From: an uncultured Ignavibacterium sp.
GTDB lineage: Bacteria > Bacteroidota > Ignavibacteria > Ignavibacteriales > Ignavibacteriaceae
Reading direction: 5' to 3'
DNA length: 60,441 nt
Assembly: GCA_937942875.1 (NCBI GenBank)
Contig: CALEBT010000034.1
Coordinates: 1 to 60,441 of the forward strand
How positions within the stretch are numbered: the stretch's first letter is position 1; each line of letters opens with the position of its first letter. A program made the position numbers and the translations under genes. Below are positions 38,732 to 49,375 of this stretch, in pieces. The notes under the pieces are model-generated. The model was not told the DNA's origin and did not search any database. It saw nothing but the letters and a program-made list of their open reading frames with translations.

Positions 38732-41611
38732 TTAAATATAACTTTCAATTGGCAAACAACTACATACAAGATTTCTATCACCATAAGCATTATCTACTCT
38801 GCTAACTGAAGGCCAGAATTTATTTTCCTTACAAAACTCAAGGGGATAAGCAGCTTTTTCTCTGCTATAAGAGTATTTCCATTCATCTGAAATTAATGTC
38901 TTAAGAGTATGTGGAGCATTTTTCAGAACATTATCTGACTTATTAAATAAACCATTTTCTATTTCACCAATTTCATTTCTGATTGAAATCATAACTTCGC
39001 AAAATTTATCAAGTTCAGCTTTCGATTCACTTTCAGTGGGTTCAACCATAAGTGTTCCGGGAACTGGAAAAGAAACTGTTGGTGCGTGATAACCGTAATC
39101 CATCAATCTTTTAGCAATATCCTCAACTTCTACATTAGCGGATTGTTTAAAGGACCTCATATCAAAAATTAATTCGTGTGCTACTGTTTCATTAAGGCCT
39201 AAATATAAAGGCTTAAAGTATTCTTTAAGTTTATTCTTGATGTAATTTGCATTTACTATTGCTGCCTTTGTAGCGTTAGTTAATCCCTCACTTCCCATCA
39301 TTTTAATATAACTGTGGGAGATTAAAAGTATTAAAGCACTTCCCCAAGGTGCTGCTGAAACTGCGGAGATAGATTTATCCTGATTGATATTTACAACAGA
39401 GTGTCCTGGAATAAATTTTTTAAGATGTTCAGCGACCGCAATTGGTCCCATCCCTGGTCCACCACCTCCGTGAGGAATACAAAAGGTTTTATGTAAATTT
39501 ATATGACAAACATCTGCACCAATTAATGCGGGAGAAGTCAAACCAACCTGAGCGTTGAGGTTTGCACCATCCATATAAACTTGCCCACCACAATCGTGAA
39601 CAATTTTACAAATTTCTTTGATTTTTTCTTCGAAGACCCCGTGTGTAGATGGATATGTAACCATCAGTGCTGCAAGTGTGTTTTTATGTTGTTCACTTTT
39701 TAGTTTAAAGTCATCAAGATCAATATTCCCATTTCCATCACAATTAACTATTACTACTTTCATCCCTGCCATAACAGCGCTTGCAGGATTGGTGCCGTGT
39801 GCTGAACTTGGTATTAAAACAACATTCCTCTGTGATTGCCCTATATCTTGTAAATATGCTTTGATAACAGCTAACCCTGTATACTCACCTTGAGCACCAG
39901 AATTTGGTTGAAGTGAAACCGCTGAAAATCCTGTAATATCCTCTAAATATTTTTCTAATTCCCGAAATATTTGTTGATATCCTTGAGTTTGTTCAATCGG
40001 AGCAAATGGATGTAAATCAGAAAATTCAGAGATTGTAACCCCGTGCATTTCCGTAGCAGCATTTAATTTCATCGTACAGGAACCAAGAGGAATCATAGAG
40101 TGAACAAGGGATAAATCTTTATTTTCCAATTTTTTTATGTATCTCATCATTTCGGTTTCAGAATGATAAGAATTGAATATGGGATGAGTTAAATATTCGC
40201 TTTTTCTAATAAGCTCTTCAGGAAATGAAGAAGTAACAATTACATCTTCTATGTCAATCTTTTTCGAAAATTCTGATTCAGAGCAATCTTTAAATATGTT
40301 AATAATGTTGTTAACATCATCTAATGTAGTTGTCTCTGAAAGTGATATTCCTATATTACCATCATCATAATATCTGAAATTAATCTCATTTTCAAGAGCC
40401 ATCTGCTGAATAGATTTTTGTACCGACTTATCTAACTTTATTGTCAGAGTGTCAAAATAAAAACTATTCACTTGTGAAAAGCCAAGGCTATTTAATGAAA
40501 GCGAAAGGTATTTAGTTAAATTATTAATTCTTGAAGCAATTTTCCTTAGGTTTTCCGGACCGTGATAAACAGCATACATACCCGCCATAACGGCGAGCAA
40601 TACCTGAGCAGTACAAATATTACTGGTAGCTTTTTCTCTTTTAATATGTTGTTCTCTTGTTTGAAGGGCCATTCTTAAGGCTCGATCACCTTTTGCATCA
40701 ATTGATACTCCAATTATTCTACCCGGAATGCTTCTCTTAAATTCTTCTTTAGTTGAAAAATAGGCAGCGTGCGGACCACCATATCCCATAGGAATTCCAA
40801 ATCTTTGAGTTGAACCAACCACACAATCTGCTCCATATTCTCCGGGTGGAGTAAGAAGAGTTAAACTTAAGATATCTGCAATTACAATCTTATTTAACGA
40901 ACTTTCATCAGCTTTAGAAAAAAGATTTCTGTAATTATTGATTTCACCGATATTGGAAGGATACTGAACTATTAAAGCATAAAACTCATCATTAAATTCA
41001 ATTGAGTTATGATCCCCAATAACAACTTCAATTCCTAAATGATTAGCTCTTGTTTTTAATACATCTATCGTCTGTGGAAAAATATCTTCTGAAACGAAAA
41101 TTTTGTGAGAATTAGCTTTATCTTTTTTTCTCAAATTATGAAACATTATCATAGCCTCTGCTGCTGCAGTTCCTTCGTCTAATAGAGAGGCATTAGCTAT
41201 AGGTAATCCTGTTAAATCAGATACCATTGTTTGAAAATTCAGGAGAGCTTCCAATCTCCCCTGAGCAATTTCTGCCTGATATGGTGTGTATTGAGTGTAC
41301 CAACCAGGATTTTCAAGAATATTTCTTCTGATAACTGAGGGAGTTATTGTAGGATAGTAACCCATTCCGATATAAGATTTAAATACTTTATTCTTTTTTG
41401 CAATTTTATTTAGTTCATTAAGATATTCTTGTTCGGATAATGGCTCACCAATATTTAATGGTTTTGAACTTCTGATATTTGGGGGTATTGTATGGTCAAT
41501 TAAGTCATCAACTGAATTGAAACCGCAGAATTTTGCCATTTCTTCAAGTTCTGATTTTGAGGGACCTATATGTCTATTTTCAAATTTGTCGGGATGAGAT
41601 AAATAATTCAT
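38732..41611 (-). CDS. gcvP: glycine dehydrogenase (decarboxylating), P protein of the glycine cleavage system
   Basis: 959 residues, a single-chain P protein (not split into gcvPA/PB). The PLP lysine lies in [20 protein letters not shown]. Both homologous halves are visible: N-terminal [16 protein letters not shown] and [13 protein letters not shown], and C-terminal [15 protein letters not shown]. It decarboxylates glycine and passes the aminomethyl group to GcvH. gcvT and gcvH are not in the window. The 115 bp upstream show no glycine riboswitch that I can recognise. Confidence 0.97.
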   Translation of the reverse strand: MNYLSHPDKFENRHIGPSKSELEEMAKFCGFNSVDDLIDHTIPPNIRSSKPLNIGEPLSEQEYLNELNKIAKKNKVFKSYIGMGYYPTITPSVIRRNILENPGWYTQYTPYQAEIAQGRLEALLNFQTMVSDLTGLPIANASLLDEGTAAAEAMIMFHNLRKKDKANSHKIFVSEDIFPQTIDVLKTRANHLGIEVVIGDHNSIEFNDEFYALIVQYPSNIGEINNYRNLFSKADESSLNKIVIADILSLTLLTPPGEYGADCVVGSTQRFGIPMGYGGPHAAYFSTKEEFKRSIPGRIIGVSIDAKGDRALRMALQTREQHIKREKATSNICTAQVLLAVMAGMYAVYHGPENLRKIASRINNLTKYLSLSLNSLGFSQVNSFYFDTLTIKLDKSVQKSIQQMALENEINFRYYDDGNIGISLSETTTLDDVNNIINIFKDCSESEFSKKIDIEDVIVTSSFPEELIRKSEYLTHPIFNSYHSETEMMRYIKKLENKDLSLVHSMIPLGSCTMKLNAATEMHGVTISEFSDLHPFAPIEQTQGYQQIFRELEKYLEDITGFSAVSLQPNSGAQGEYTGLAVIKAYLQDIGQSQRNVVLIPSSAHGTNPASAVMAGMKVVIVNCDGNGNIDLDDFKLKSEQHKNTLAALMVTYPSTHGVFEEKIKEICKIVHDCGGQVYMDGANLNAQVGLTSPALIGADVCHINLHKTFCIPHGGGGPGMGPIAVAEHLKKFIPGHSVVNINQDKSISAVSAAPWGSALILLISHSYIKMMGSEGLTNATKAAIVNANYIKNKLKEYFKPLYLGLNETVAHELIFDMRSFKQSANVEVEDIAKRLMDYGYHAPTVSFPVPGTLMVEPTESESKAELDKFCEVMISIRNEIGEIENGLFNKSDNVLKNAPHTLKTLISDEWKYSYSREKAAYPLEFCKENKFWPSVSRVDNAYGDRNLVCSCLPIESYI

Positions 41612-41726
41612 TATAATTCCAAAATTTATTAAATCTTATAATTGATAACACAAAATTACTGAGAAGAATTCAAGTTAAAAATTTATTTAAATGTCACCTG
41701 AATTTTGAGAGATAAATTAGAATTAT

Positions 41727-42500
41727 TTATTTGAAGATAATTTTAATTAGATTTTTTGCAGCTTGTTGTTCAGCAGCCTTTTTATTTTTTCCAACTCCCA
41801 CACCAGTTAATTTTTCCCCTACTTTAACCTGAACTGTAAATGTTCTATCGTGCTGCGGACCTTCCTCATTAAGAATTTTATAAACAGGTAAATCCAGTTT
41901 TTCTGACTGTGCGTATTCCAATAACTGACTTTTATAGTTTTGGTCAACAAGATATTCACCTGAGTCAATAAATGGCTTGATAAGAATCTTTTCAATGAAC
42001 TTTTTGCACGCCTCCAAACCTAAATCAAGGAACAAGGCTCCAATTATTGCTTCAAAAGCATCGGACTGAATTGTTTTTATTCCCCGATCAGACTTATCGT
42101 TTAGAGTCTTATTCAAAATTAAAAATTCATTAAGCCTTAATTTTTCAGCACATTCAGATAGAGTATGACGATTAACTAACTTCGCTCTAACTTTAGTTAA
42201 AAACCCTTCGTCTTCTTCAGGGAACTTATCAAAAAGATAATTGGCAACAATCAGATTTAGAACAGCATCACCTAAAAATTCCAATCTTTCATTTGAACTA
42301 TCGTTTTCGTCAATTTTCCCAAGATAGGATCGATGAATTAGTGCCTGAATGTAATATGATTTATCTATAAAGGAAAAACCGATTCTTTTTTCTAGCTCTG
42401 TAAGTTGTTTGTTGGTTAAAAACTTATCAGATAAAAATGAATTTTTAAATTTCTTCCGCTTTCTAAAAAGTACTTTTAAGCGGAAAAATATTCGAAACAA
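41727..42500 (-). CDS. rnc: ribonuclease III
   Basis: 257 residues. The signature NERLEFLGDAVLN lies near residue 63 and the second acidic cluster in DAFEAIIGALFLD. The C-terminal double-stranded RNA-binding domain runs from about 185 (YKSQLLEYAQ ... AAEQQAAKNLI). It cleaves double-stranded RNA in rRNA and mRNA processing. The start is TTG at 42500 with a strong AGGAG five bases upstream. It follows fabF by 2 bp, the usual neighbour order acpP-fabF-rnc. Confidence 0.97.
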   Translation of the reverse strand: MFRIFFRLKVLFRKRKKFKNSFLSDKFLTNKQLTELEKRIGFSFIDKSYYIQALIHRSYLGKIDENDSSNERLEFLGDAVLNLIVANYLFDKFPEEDEGFLTKVRAKLVNRHTLSECAEKLRLNEFLILNKTLNDKSDRGIKTIQSDAFEAIIGALFLDLGLEACKKFIEKILIKPFIDSGEYLVDQNYKSQLLEYAQSEKLDLPVYKILNEEGPQHDRTFTVQVKVGEKLTGVGVGKNKKAAEQQAAKNLIKIIFK

Positions 42501-42502
42501 TT

Positions 42503-43750
42503 CTACTCCTCAAATTTTTTGAAAAGCAGAGAGGCGTTATGTCCACCAAAACCGAATGTGTTACTAATTGCAGCATTGATTTTGATTGGAGTTGCTTTTA
42601 ATGCAGAATAATTAAGATCACACTCGGGATCAGGATTTGTAAGATTTATAGTAGGTGGAACCAGATCATTTTGAATAGACAAAATGGTAGCAATAGCTTC
42701 TATGCCGCCTGCAGCACCGAGTAAATGTCCTGTCATAGATTTAGTTGAGTTAACTACAATTTTATAAGCGTGATCACCAAACAATGTTTTGATTGCAATT
42801 GTTTCGTTAACATCATTGTATGGTGTAGAAGTTCCGTGAGCATTGATATGGTTAATATCGTGAATAGATAATCCTGCATCATCAATAGCCATTTTCATAG
42901 ACCTGACGGCTCCTTCACCGCCCGGAGCTGGAGCAGTAATATGATAGGCATCAGCGGTTAAGCCGATTCCACCGATCTCTGCAAGGATATTTGCACCACG
43001 ATTTAAGGCGTGTTCTAATTCTTCAATGATCAATGTACCAGCGCCCTCTCCCATTACGAAACCATTTCTATCTTTGTCAAATGGACGAGATGCTTCCTTA
43101 TATCGATCGTTCCAGGTGGAAAGAGCTTTCATTGCATTAAAACCACCAATTGACATTTCTGCAATTGCAGCTTCACTTCCTCCGCAAAGCATTATATCGG
43201 CAGTGCCGCGTTGAATAATCATAAAAGCATCAGCTATTGCGTGGGATGCAGTCGCACAAGCTGAAGTAGTTGCATAATTAGGACCCTTTAAACCGTATTT
43301 AATTGAGATCTGACCTGCCGCCAAATCAGCAATCATCATCGGAATAAAAAAGGGACTAATTGTTCCGGGATTTTTAGATTGAAAATACTTGAAGTGTTCG
43401 CTTTGTAAAGCGTCCATTCCTCCTATACCGCTGCCAAAGATTACACCGAATCTGTCTTTATTTACTTTTTCTAAATTGATTTGAGAAGATTCAATGGCTT
43501 CTTGAGCAGAGACAAGAGCATATTGAGTAAAAGGATCTGTTCTTTTGATACTCTTTTTTTCGAAATAATCTAATGGATTGAAATTTTTTATTTCAGCGGC
43601 AAATTTTGTATCAAAATTGGTTGTATCAAACTTCGTTATTAAATCAACACCATTTTCACCAGATATCAAAGCATTCCAATAATTTTTAACTCCAATTCCA
43701 ATAGGAGTAACTGCTCCATACCCAGTAACAACTACCCTGCGTTTATGCAT
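42503..43750 (-). CDS. fabF: beta-ketoacyl-ACP synthase II
   Basis: 415 residues, full length. It condenses malonyl-ACP with acyl-ACP during chain elongation. The catalytic Cys is in TTSACATASHA, the two histidines in NAHGTSTPYND and STKSMTGHLLGAAG, and GFGGHN closes the fold. A long hairpin lies between it and acpP, so its expression may be stepped down from that of acpP. Confidence 0.97.
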   Translation of the reverse strand: MHKRRVVVTGYGAVTPIGIGVKNYWNALISGENGVDLITKFDTTNFDTKFAAEIKNFNPLDYFEKKSIKRTDPFTQYALVSAQEAIESSQINLEKVNKDRFGVIFGSGIGGMDALQSEHFKYFQSKNPGTISPFFIPMMIADLAAGQISIKYGLKGPNYATTSACATASHAIADAFMIIQRGTADIMLCGGSEAAIAEMSIGGFNAMKALSTWNDRYKEASRPFDKDRNGFVMGEGAGTLIIEELEHALNRGANILAEIGGIGLTADAYHITAPAPGGEGAVRSMKMAIDDAGLSIHDINHINAHGTSTPYNDVNETIAIKTLFGDHAYKIVVNSTKSMTGHLLGAAGGIEAIATILSIQNDLVPPTINLTNPDPECDLNYSALKATPIKINAAISNTFGFGGHNASLLFKKFEE

Positions 43751-43778
43751 AAATCAATCTTTAAAGAGGAATAATAAA

Positions 43779-43831
43779 AGAGACTATCTTAGTAATTAAA
43801 CCATTAAAGAAATTACTAAAGGATAGTCTCT
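43779..43831 (-). terminator. long hairpin between acpP and fabF (leaky terminator or RNA-processing site)
   Basis: AGAGACTATC plus TTAGTAATT (43779-43797) pairs with AATTACTAA plus GATAGTCTCT (43811-43831), 19 pairs with a two-base bulge and a 13-base loop. On the transcribed strand it is followed by TTTTATTATT. It could stop part of the transcripts after acpP, or be a substrate for RNase III. Confidence 0.75.
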
Positions 43832-43841
43832 AAAAGAAAAT

Positions 43842-44075
43842 TTATGATATTTTGTTTTTGAGATAGTTTATAGCGTCACCAACTGTTCCAATTTTTTCTG
43901 CATCTTCATCCGGAATTTGAATGCTGAAGGCGCTTTCAAAACCCATTACTAATTCAACGATATCTAAAGAATCAGCGCCTAAATCATTAGTAAAAGATGC
44001 TTCCGGGGTAATTTGAGATTCTTCAACACCCAATTTGTCAATAATAATTTCTTTTACCTTTGCTTCTATATCCAT
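43842..44075 (-). CDS. acpP: acyl carrier protein
   Basis: 77 residues. The phosphopantetheine serine is in [12 protein letters not shown], and the acidic helices typical of ACP are clear ([34 protein letters not shown]). It carries growing acyl chains. A good ribosome-binding site (CAGGAG) precedes the ATG. A 90-bp AT-rich gap separates it from fabG, and a strong hairpin follows it, which could set its level apart from its neighbours. Confidence 0.98.
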   Translation of the reverse strand: MDIEAKVKEIIIDKLGVEESQITPEASFTNDLGADSLDIVELVMGFESAFSIQIPDEDAEKIGTVGDAINYLKNKIS

Positions 44076-44165
44076 TTTTTTCTCCTGTTATTTATGATGA
44101 TTATTTTATTGTTTTTTGTTAATTATCAATTGTAAATTTAATAAAAATGAATTCTAATAAAAAAA

Positions 44166-44924
44166 TTACATTGTTAATCCGCCATCTACCGCAATAACCT
44201 GTCCTGTAATATAATCCGCATCATTGCTGCATAAAAAAGCCACAACTTTAGCAACGTCTTCGGGAACACCCATTCTCTGCATTGGGACATTCTGCAGTAA
44301 TTTTTTTCTTTGCTCTTCATTTAATTTCTTTGTCATATCAGTTTCAATAAAACCCGGAGCAATTGCATTTACTGTAATGCCTCTGGAAGCAACTTCACGG
44401 GCAACCGATTTTGTAAATCCAATTACTCCTGCTTTTGACGCTACATAATTTGCCTGCCCAGGATTTCCTATCAAACCGACAACAGAAGCAATGTTTATTA
44501 TTCTTCCATATCTCTGACTAATCATAGGTCTTAAAACAGCTTTAGTGTAATTGAAAACTGATTTTAGATTTGTATTTATTACATCATCAAATTCTTTTTC
44601 AGACATTCTTATAAGCAGATTGTCACGCGTGATACCAACATTATTAACTAAAATGTCAACACCGCCTAATTTTTCAATAGCGGCATTTACAGTAGCCTGA
44701 GCTTCTTCAAACGAGGTAGCATCTGCTCTGAAAGCAAAAATATTTGTAGGGTCTGGAATTTCAGACATAACTTCTTCAGCACACTCATCGCAACTATTAT
44801 AAACAAATGCAACATCAGAAAAGAGAACTCCGCAGCAACTTCTCGCAGCTAATTCTTTCACAATTGCTCTGCCTATTCCTCTTGTTCCACCGGTAACTAT
44901 TGCACGTTTGTTTTTTCTTTCCAT
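44166..44924 (-). CDS. fabG: 3-oxoacyl-ACP reductase
   Basis: 252 residues, classical SDR. The NADP motif [11 protein letters not shown] is at the N-terminus, [11 protein letters not shown] carries the conserved asparagine region, and the active-site Ser-Tyr-Lys set is in [25 protein letters not shown] short insertion with adjacent cysteines ([12 protein letters not shown], about 28-39) before the second strand is unusual for FabG. The ATG overlaps the stop of the DUF3109 gene by one base (TAATG), so the two are translationally coupled. Confidence 0.95.
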   Translation of the reverse strand: MERKNKRAIVTGGTRGIGRAIVKELAARSCCGVLFSDVAFVYNSCDECAEEVMSEIPDPTNIFAFRADATSFEEAQATVNAAIEKLGGVDILVNNVGITRDNLLIRMSEKEFDDVINTNLKSVFNYTKAVLRPMISQRYGRIINIASVVGLIGNPGQANYVASKAGVIGFTKSVAREVASRGITVNAIAPGFIETDMTKKLNEEQRKKLLQNVPMQRMGVPEDVAKVVAFLCSNDADYITGQVIAVDGGLTM

Positions 44925-45493
44925 TACTTTAATACTCCATTTGTACTTAAAATTTCTTCTTTGAGCTTTAATAATTCTCTGAATCCTTCTTCACCAAAAA
45001 AATATTTTAATTCTTCCTGACAATGCTCAAAAATAGTAGTCTGAATATTCATTTTATTACACGTTTCAAGACGGTCAATATGTTCATCATCAATTGTTAA
45101 AGTATTTTCATAAACAGTCAAAGGAAACAGGACACAATAAATTGGTTTGTATTGCCATTTATGAACATTGTGTTCATTAGCAAGTCTTTGTAAAACACAC
45201 AGACCATCTTTATCCAGAAAAGTACATTTACCGTTTATTATTTCAGTACCGACTGCAGTGCCTGATTCAAAGTCTTCATCATCCTGAGGTTCCTCAAACC
45301 AATCATCTGTTTTTTTTGATTGGGTGTAATCCATTAATGGAATTATTTCATCCTTTAACGACATTATTTTCTGATATTCTTTTAAGTCTGTATAAACACC
45401 ATAATGACAGCATTCTCCTTTACAATTGCATCCGAATTTAAAGGTGAAAATCTTGGGATCTATTTTAATTCCGTTAATTGATTTTAATTCCAT
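44924..45493 (-). CDS. DUF3109 family cysteine-rich protein
   Basis: 189 residues. Clustered cysteines occur in [14 protein letters not shown] near the N-terminus, in [15 protein letters not shown], in [10 protein letters not shown] and in LETCNKM, a layout suited to binding a metal cluster as in the YkgJ/DUF3109 group. Function is not known. It sits between fabD and fabG and is coupled to fabG, so it probably belongs to the same transcript; whether it acts in lipid synthesis is an open question. Confidence 0.8.
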   Translation of the reverse strand: MELKSINGIKIDPKIFTFKFGCNCKGECCHYGVYTDLKEYQKIMSLKDEIIPLMDYTQSKKTDDWFEEPQDDEDFESGTAVGTEIINGKCTFLDKDGLCVLQRLANEHNVHKWQYKPIYCVLFPLTVYENTLTIDDEHIDRLETCNKMNIQTTIFEHCQEELKYFFGEEGFRELLKLKEEILSTNGVLK

Positions 45494-45498
45494 AAAAA

Positions 45499-46413
45499 TT
45501 AAATGTAATTATAAACATCTTTATAAGTATCTATTCCAAAGCATTTTGCGTTCGGATTTATTCTTTTAACAAGCCCTTGAAGTACTTTGCCAGGTCCTAT
45601 TTCATAAAATTCATCTATTCCGTCATCTGACATATTAAAAATAATTTCTTCCCAACGCACAGGAGCATTTAATTGTTCAAGTAATAATTTTTTAATTTTA
45701 TTTTTGTCAGTAACTGGCTTTGCTGTTACATTTGTATAAACCGGAATTCTGGCATCATAAAAATTCGTTTGTTCAAGAGCATTTGCTAATCTGTCTGTTG
45801 CCGGCTCCATCAAAGGAGAATGAAAAGCACCACTGACAACTAATTCTTTTACAAGTTTTGCACCTTTTAATTTACATAATTCCATCGCCTTGTGAACACC
45901 ATCTACAGAACCAGAAATTACAATCTGACCCGGTGAATTAAAGTTAGCACATTGCACGATTCCAACATCGGAAGCTTCTTTGCAAGCAGTATCAACTTCA
46001 TCTGGTTTAAGACCAACAATAGCAGCCATTGTACCTTTCATAACTGTTCCGGCGTATTGCATTGCCAGGCCTCTTTGACGGACTAATTTAATAGCCTCAT
46101 AAAATTGAATTACTCCTGCAGAGACGAGAGCTGAATATTCACCTAAAGAATGCCCTGCAACTGCATCTGGTCTCAGAGTACGAATAAGACTTGCAAGGAC
46201 GACACTATGAAGAAAAATTGCTGGTTGTGTAAACTCTGTTTGTTTCAATTCTTCCTCAGGTCCATTAAACATTATATAAGAAAGATTAACTCCTAAGGCT
46301 TCATCGGCGGTTTTAATCATTTCTTTGGCTTCGACAGAATTATCGAATAAGTCTTTTGCCATTCCAACATATTGCGAACCTTGACCCGGGAATAAGAATG
46401 CTATTTTTGACAT
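45499..46413 (-). CDS. fabD: malonyl-CoA:ACP transacylase
   Basis: About 304 residues from the ATG at 46413, which begins the family N-terminus (MSKIAFLFPGQGSQ); the longer frame adds 15 residues that overlap fabH and have no family match. The catalytic serine is in GHSLGEYSAL, with the histidine in SGAFHSPLMEPA. It supplies malonyl-ACP. It lies 8 bp after fabH. Confidence 0.97.
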   Translation of the reverse strand: MSKIAFLFPGQGSQYVGMAKDLFDNSVEAKEMIKTADEALGVNLSYIMFNGPEEELKQTEFTQPAIFLHSVVLASLIRTLRPDAVAGHSLGEYSALVSAGVIQFYEAIKLVRQRGLAMQYAGTVMKGTMAAIVGLKPDEVDTACKEASDVGIVQCANFNSPGQIVISGSVDGVHKAMELCKLKGAKLVKELVVSGAFHSPLMEPATDRLANALEQTNFYDARIPVYTNVTAKPVTDKNKIKKLLLEQLNAPVRWEEIIFNMSDDGIDEFYEIGPGKVLQGLVKRINPNAKCFGIDTYKDVYNYI

Positions 46414-46421
46414 AAAATTTC

Positions 46422-47423
46422 CTAATCTATTGCCCAGACTAAATGTGAAGCTCCCCAAGTGTATCCGGCACCAAAAGCTGCAAGAATAAGGTTATCACCT
46501 TTTTTCAATTTTCCTGCACGATAGTATTCCGTAATACAAGAAGGAATTGTTGCTGCAGTTGTATTTCCATATCTGTCAATATTTATCATAACTTTATCTT
46601 TAGTAACTCCCATTCTTTCTGCTGTTGCATCAATAATTCTCATATTTGCCTGATGTGGGACAAGATATGCAACATCCTCTGATTTTAGTCCGCTCATTTC
46701 CATCACTTCAACTGAAACGTCAGCCATTCCTTTTACAGCAACTTTAAATACTGCCTTTCCATCCTGATAAATATAATGCCATTTTTTATCAATAGTATCG
46801 TGAGTAGATGGGTTCAAACTTCCGCCGCCAAGCATATGCAGGTAATCTTTTCCTGAACCATCAATCCGAAGAATAGAATTTTTCAAACCATAATTTAAAT
46901 CTTCAGTTGGTTCCAATAAAAAAGCAGAGCCGGCATCTCCAAATAAGATGCAGGTATTTCTATCCGTATAATCTACTATTGAACTCATTTTATCTGCACC
47001 AATAACTAAAACTTTTTTGTACCTGCCACTTTCCACTAATGCAGCACCGCTCTGTAGTGCAAATAAAAATCCTGAACAGGCAGCAGATAAATCAAATCCC
47101 CAAACGTTCTTTAAACCAAGATTATATTGAACTATAGTTGCTGTTGCAGGAAAGAACATATCAGGAGTTACAGTTGCAACAATTAAAGCATCGATTTCAT
47201 CTTTATTGATATTGTGTTTTTCTATTAAATCTTTGGCTGCTAAAGTTGCCAAATCACTTGTCGCACCATTTTCTAATATTCTTCTTTCTCTGATTCCGGT
47301 TCTGGTAAGTATCCATTCATCGTTTGTTTCGACAATTTTTTCGAAGTACTTATTATCAAGAATTTTTTCCGGGACATACATTCCAACTGCTGTAACTATT
47401 GCATTAAACTTTTTATTTAACAT
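46422..47423 (-). CDS. fabH: beta-ketoacyl-ACP synthase III
   Basis: 333 residues. It starts chains from acyl-CoA and malonyl-ACP. The catalytic triad is visible: Cys in LSAACSGFLFAL, His in VPHQANMRI and Asn in GNTTAATIPS. Its ATG follows the plsX stop directly (TAGATG). The primer preference (acetyl-CoA or branched acyl-CoA) cannot be read from the sequence. Confidence 0.97.
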   Translation of the reverse strand: MLNKKFNAIVTAVGMYVPEKILDNKYFEKIVETNDEWILTRTGIRERRILENGATSDLATLAAKDLIEKHNINKDEIDALIVATVTPDMFFPATATIVQYNLGLKNVWGFDLSAACSGFLFALQSGAALVESGRYKKVLVIGADKMSSIVDYTDRNTCILFGDAGSAFLLEPTEDLNYGLKNSILRIDGSGKDYLHMLGGGSLNPSTHDTIDKKWHYIYQDGKAVFKVAVKGMADVSVEVMEMSGLKSEDVAYLVPHQANMRIIDATAERMGVTKDKVMINIDRYGNTTAATIPSCITEYYRAGKLKKGDNLILAAFGAGYTWGASHLVWAID

Positions 47424-48461
47424 CTAATTTTTATCCTTTTTTTTATAATCTGAAATTGATCGCTGAATTTTTTCAACCAGTTTATGTTCAAACATCCTTT
47501 TGGCTTTTAATATCATATTTGTAATAGCCTTTGGAGTGCTTGAACCGTGCCCAATAATCGAAATACCGTTTATTCCTAAAAGTGGAACTCCTCCGTGTTC
47601 CTGATAATCCAGGCTTTTCAACGCCTTTTTTAATGTACCTTTAATTAACATAATTTTTATCGCATCGAATAAGTTTTGCTTGGCAGTTTGTTGAAGTAAA
47701 TGCTTGAGTAATTTTGGAACTGATTCACCAAATTTTAATAAAATATTTCCAACAAAGCCATCACAAACAACAACATCAACTTGCTTGGTAAGTAGATCTC
47801 GTCCTTCAACATTCCCAATAAAATTAAGATTGGAGTTTTTTAACAAATCATAAGCCTCATTCGCAACTTCATTCCCTTTACCTTCTTCTTCTCCCATACT
47901 TAACAGACCAACTTTTGGATTTGAAATTCCATCAATTTCTTTTGCATAAATTGAACCCATTATTGCATACTCGAGTAAGTGAATTGCCTTTGCGTCTTTT
48001 CCAGCACCGACATCATATAAAGAACAATTTCCAAAAACATTGGGAAGCTGTGCCCCAATTGTAGGCCTTCCAACACCTTCAATTCTTCCGGTAATGAGAG
48101 TGGATGCAGCCATCATAGCTCCGGTATTTCCTGCGCTAACAAATGCATCTGCTTTTTTTTCTTTGACCATTCTTGCTCCAACAACAATAGACGAATCTGG
48201 TTTTGACTTTAAAGCACTTGTTGGAGATTCTCCCATTTCTATAATTTGATTTGTATGAATAATATTTTCTTTATTAAAGGAAATATTATTTTTATTCAGA
48301 ACCGATAAAATTTCTTGTTCTTTTCCAACTAAGAATAATTCCGTGTTTTGAACTGAGGACAAAGCTGCAACAGTTCCAAGCACTGCATTTTCGGGAGCAA
48401 AATCGCCCCCCATTGCATCTACAGCAATTCTGCACTTTTGTTCTGAATCTGACCCTGCCAT
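47424..48461 (-). CDS. plsX: phosphate acyltransferase PlsX
   Basis: 345 residues. It makes acyl-phosphate from acyl-ACP for phospholipid synthesis. It has RIAVDAMGGDFAPENAV, SAGNTGAMMAAS, DVGAGKDAKAIHLLEYA, VVCDGFVGNILLKF and LGINGISIIGHGSS. Standard position after rpmF (14-bp gap) and before fabH. Confidence 0.97.
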   Translation of the reverse strand: MAGSDSEQKCRIAVDAMGGDFAPENAVLGTVAALSSVQNTELFLVGKEQEILSVLNKNNISFNKENIIHTNQIIEMGESPTSALKSKPDSSIVVGARMVKEKKADAFVSAGNTGAMMAASTLITGRIEGVGRPTIGAQLPNVFGNCSLYDVGAGKDAKAIHLLEYAIMGSIYAKEIDGISNPKVGLLSMGEEEGKGNEVANEAYDLLKNSNLNFIGNVEGRDLLTKQVDVVVCDGFVGNILLKFGESVPKLLKHLLQQTAKQNLFDAIKIMLIKGTLKKALKSLDYQEHGGVPLLGINGISIIGHGSSTPKAITNMILKAKRMFEHKLVEKIQRSISDYKKKDKN

Positions 48462-48475
48462 CAGAAAAGAGTTAA

Positions 48476-48655
48476 TTAACTTTTAGGAACGAATACTGAT
48501 CTTTTATCGTAGTAACCGCAAGATGGGCAAGCTTTGTGAGCTAATTTCATTTCTCCACAATTCGAACATTTACTTAACGTGGGAACAGAAGCTTTATAAT
48601 GTGTTCTTCTTTTATCTCTACGGCTCTTAGACATTTTACGTTTCGGATTTGGCAT
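48476..48655 (-). CDS. rpmF: 50S ribosomal protein L32
   Basis: 59 residues, starting MPNPKRKMSKSRRDKRR and ending in FVPKS. It has the zinc-ribbon cysteines C30, C33, C43 and C46 (CSNCG ... CPSCG), i.e. the zinc-binding form rather than the cysteine-free paralogue. It lies one base after the DUF177 gene and 14 bp before plsX, the classic DUF177-rpmF-plsX order. Confidence 0.97.
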   Translation of the reverse strand: MPNPKRKMSKSRRDKRRTHYKASVPTLSKCSNCGEMKLAHKACPSCGYYDKRSVFVPKS

Positions 48656-48656
48656 T

Positions 48657-49175
48657 TCATCTATTCCTTTTTTTATTATTTAATTTATCTTTGTTTTCAA
48701 TCAATGGTAACCAGACCGGATTTATTTCTTCTTTTTGGCATTTACATTCTTCAAAATTCAAATCCACACCACATCTCGGGCACAATCCTTTACAATCATC
48801 TTTACAAAGTTTTTTCATAGGAATTGAAAGAATCGCAAATTCCCTGACATCATTATTTAGACTAATTTTATCGGTCTCTCTGTTAATAAAAGTAACGTTA
48901 GTATCATCTGACTCTGATTCATCATTTTTCATCATATAAATCATCTTATAATCGCTTTTTATTTTTTTTTCGAATTTACAAGTACATCTATCGCATTCAA
49001 ATTCAGCAAATAAATCAGAACAAACATCTGCTATTATCTGGTCAGAAAGTTTGTTTAAGATTACTTTCGTGCTGATTATACCATAAAATGGTTCTTTTAA
49101 CTCGATATCCTCAACTTTTTCTAAAAAATCAAAAAAATGCTGCCCCAGACTTAAATTTGCAATTTTGATATCCAT
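48657..49175 (-). CDS. DUF177 (YceD-like) family protein
   Basis: 172 residues. The C-terminal signature CKGLCPRCGVDLNFEECKC and an upstream CDRCTCKFEK pair are typical of DUF177 proteins with zinc-like cysteines. Family members are linked to 23S rRNA/large-subunit assembly and nearly always sit next to rpmF. First gene of the lipid cluster on the minus strand; its promoter must lie in the 200-bp divergent gap to 49376, where I cannot name a box with confidence. Confidence 0.88.
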   Translation of the reverse strand: MDIKIANLSLGQHFFDFLEKVEDIELKEPFYGIISTKVILNKLSDQIIADVCSDLFAEFECDRCTCKFEKKIKSDYKMIYMMKNDESESDDTNVTFINRETDKISLNNDVREFAILSIPMKKLCKDDCKGLCPRCGVDLNFEECKCQKEEINPVWLPLIENKDKLNNKKRNR

Positions 49176-49375
49176 ATCAAACTCTTACAAAAATTGGCTT
49201 CAAATATATGATTGCTATATATGATAATCAAAAAATAAATGATTTCTTATAATTCCGATAATTTGCAAAGATTATATGAATTAGCAAATAATTAATAGTC
49301 CAACTCATTTTCAATTTAGTTAAATTTGCATACAATTTTTAACAATCTACGAACTAATATATTTAGGGATTTAAT

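Noticed and set aside
41612-41726. A glycine riboswitch upstream of gcvP
   Set aside because: Only 115 bp are available and I see no paired aptamer-like structure or conserved core.
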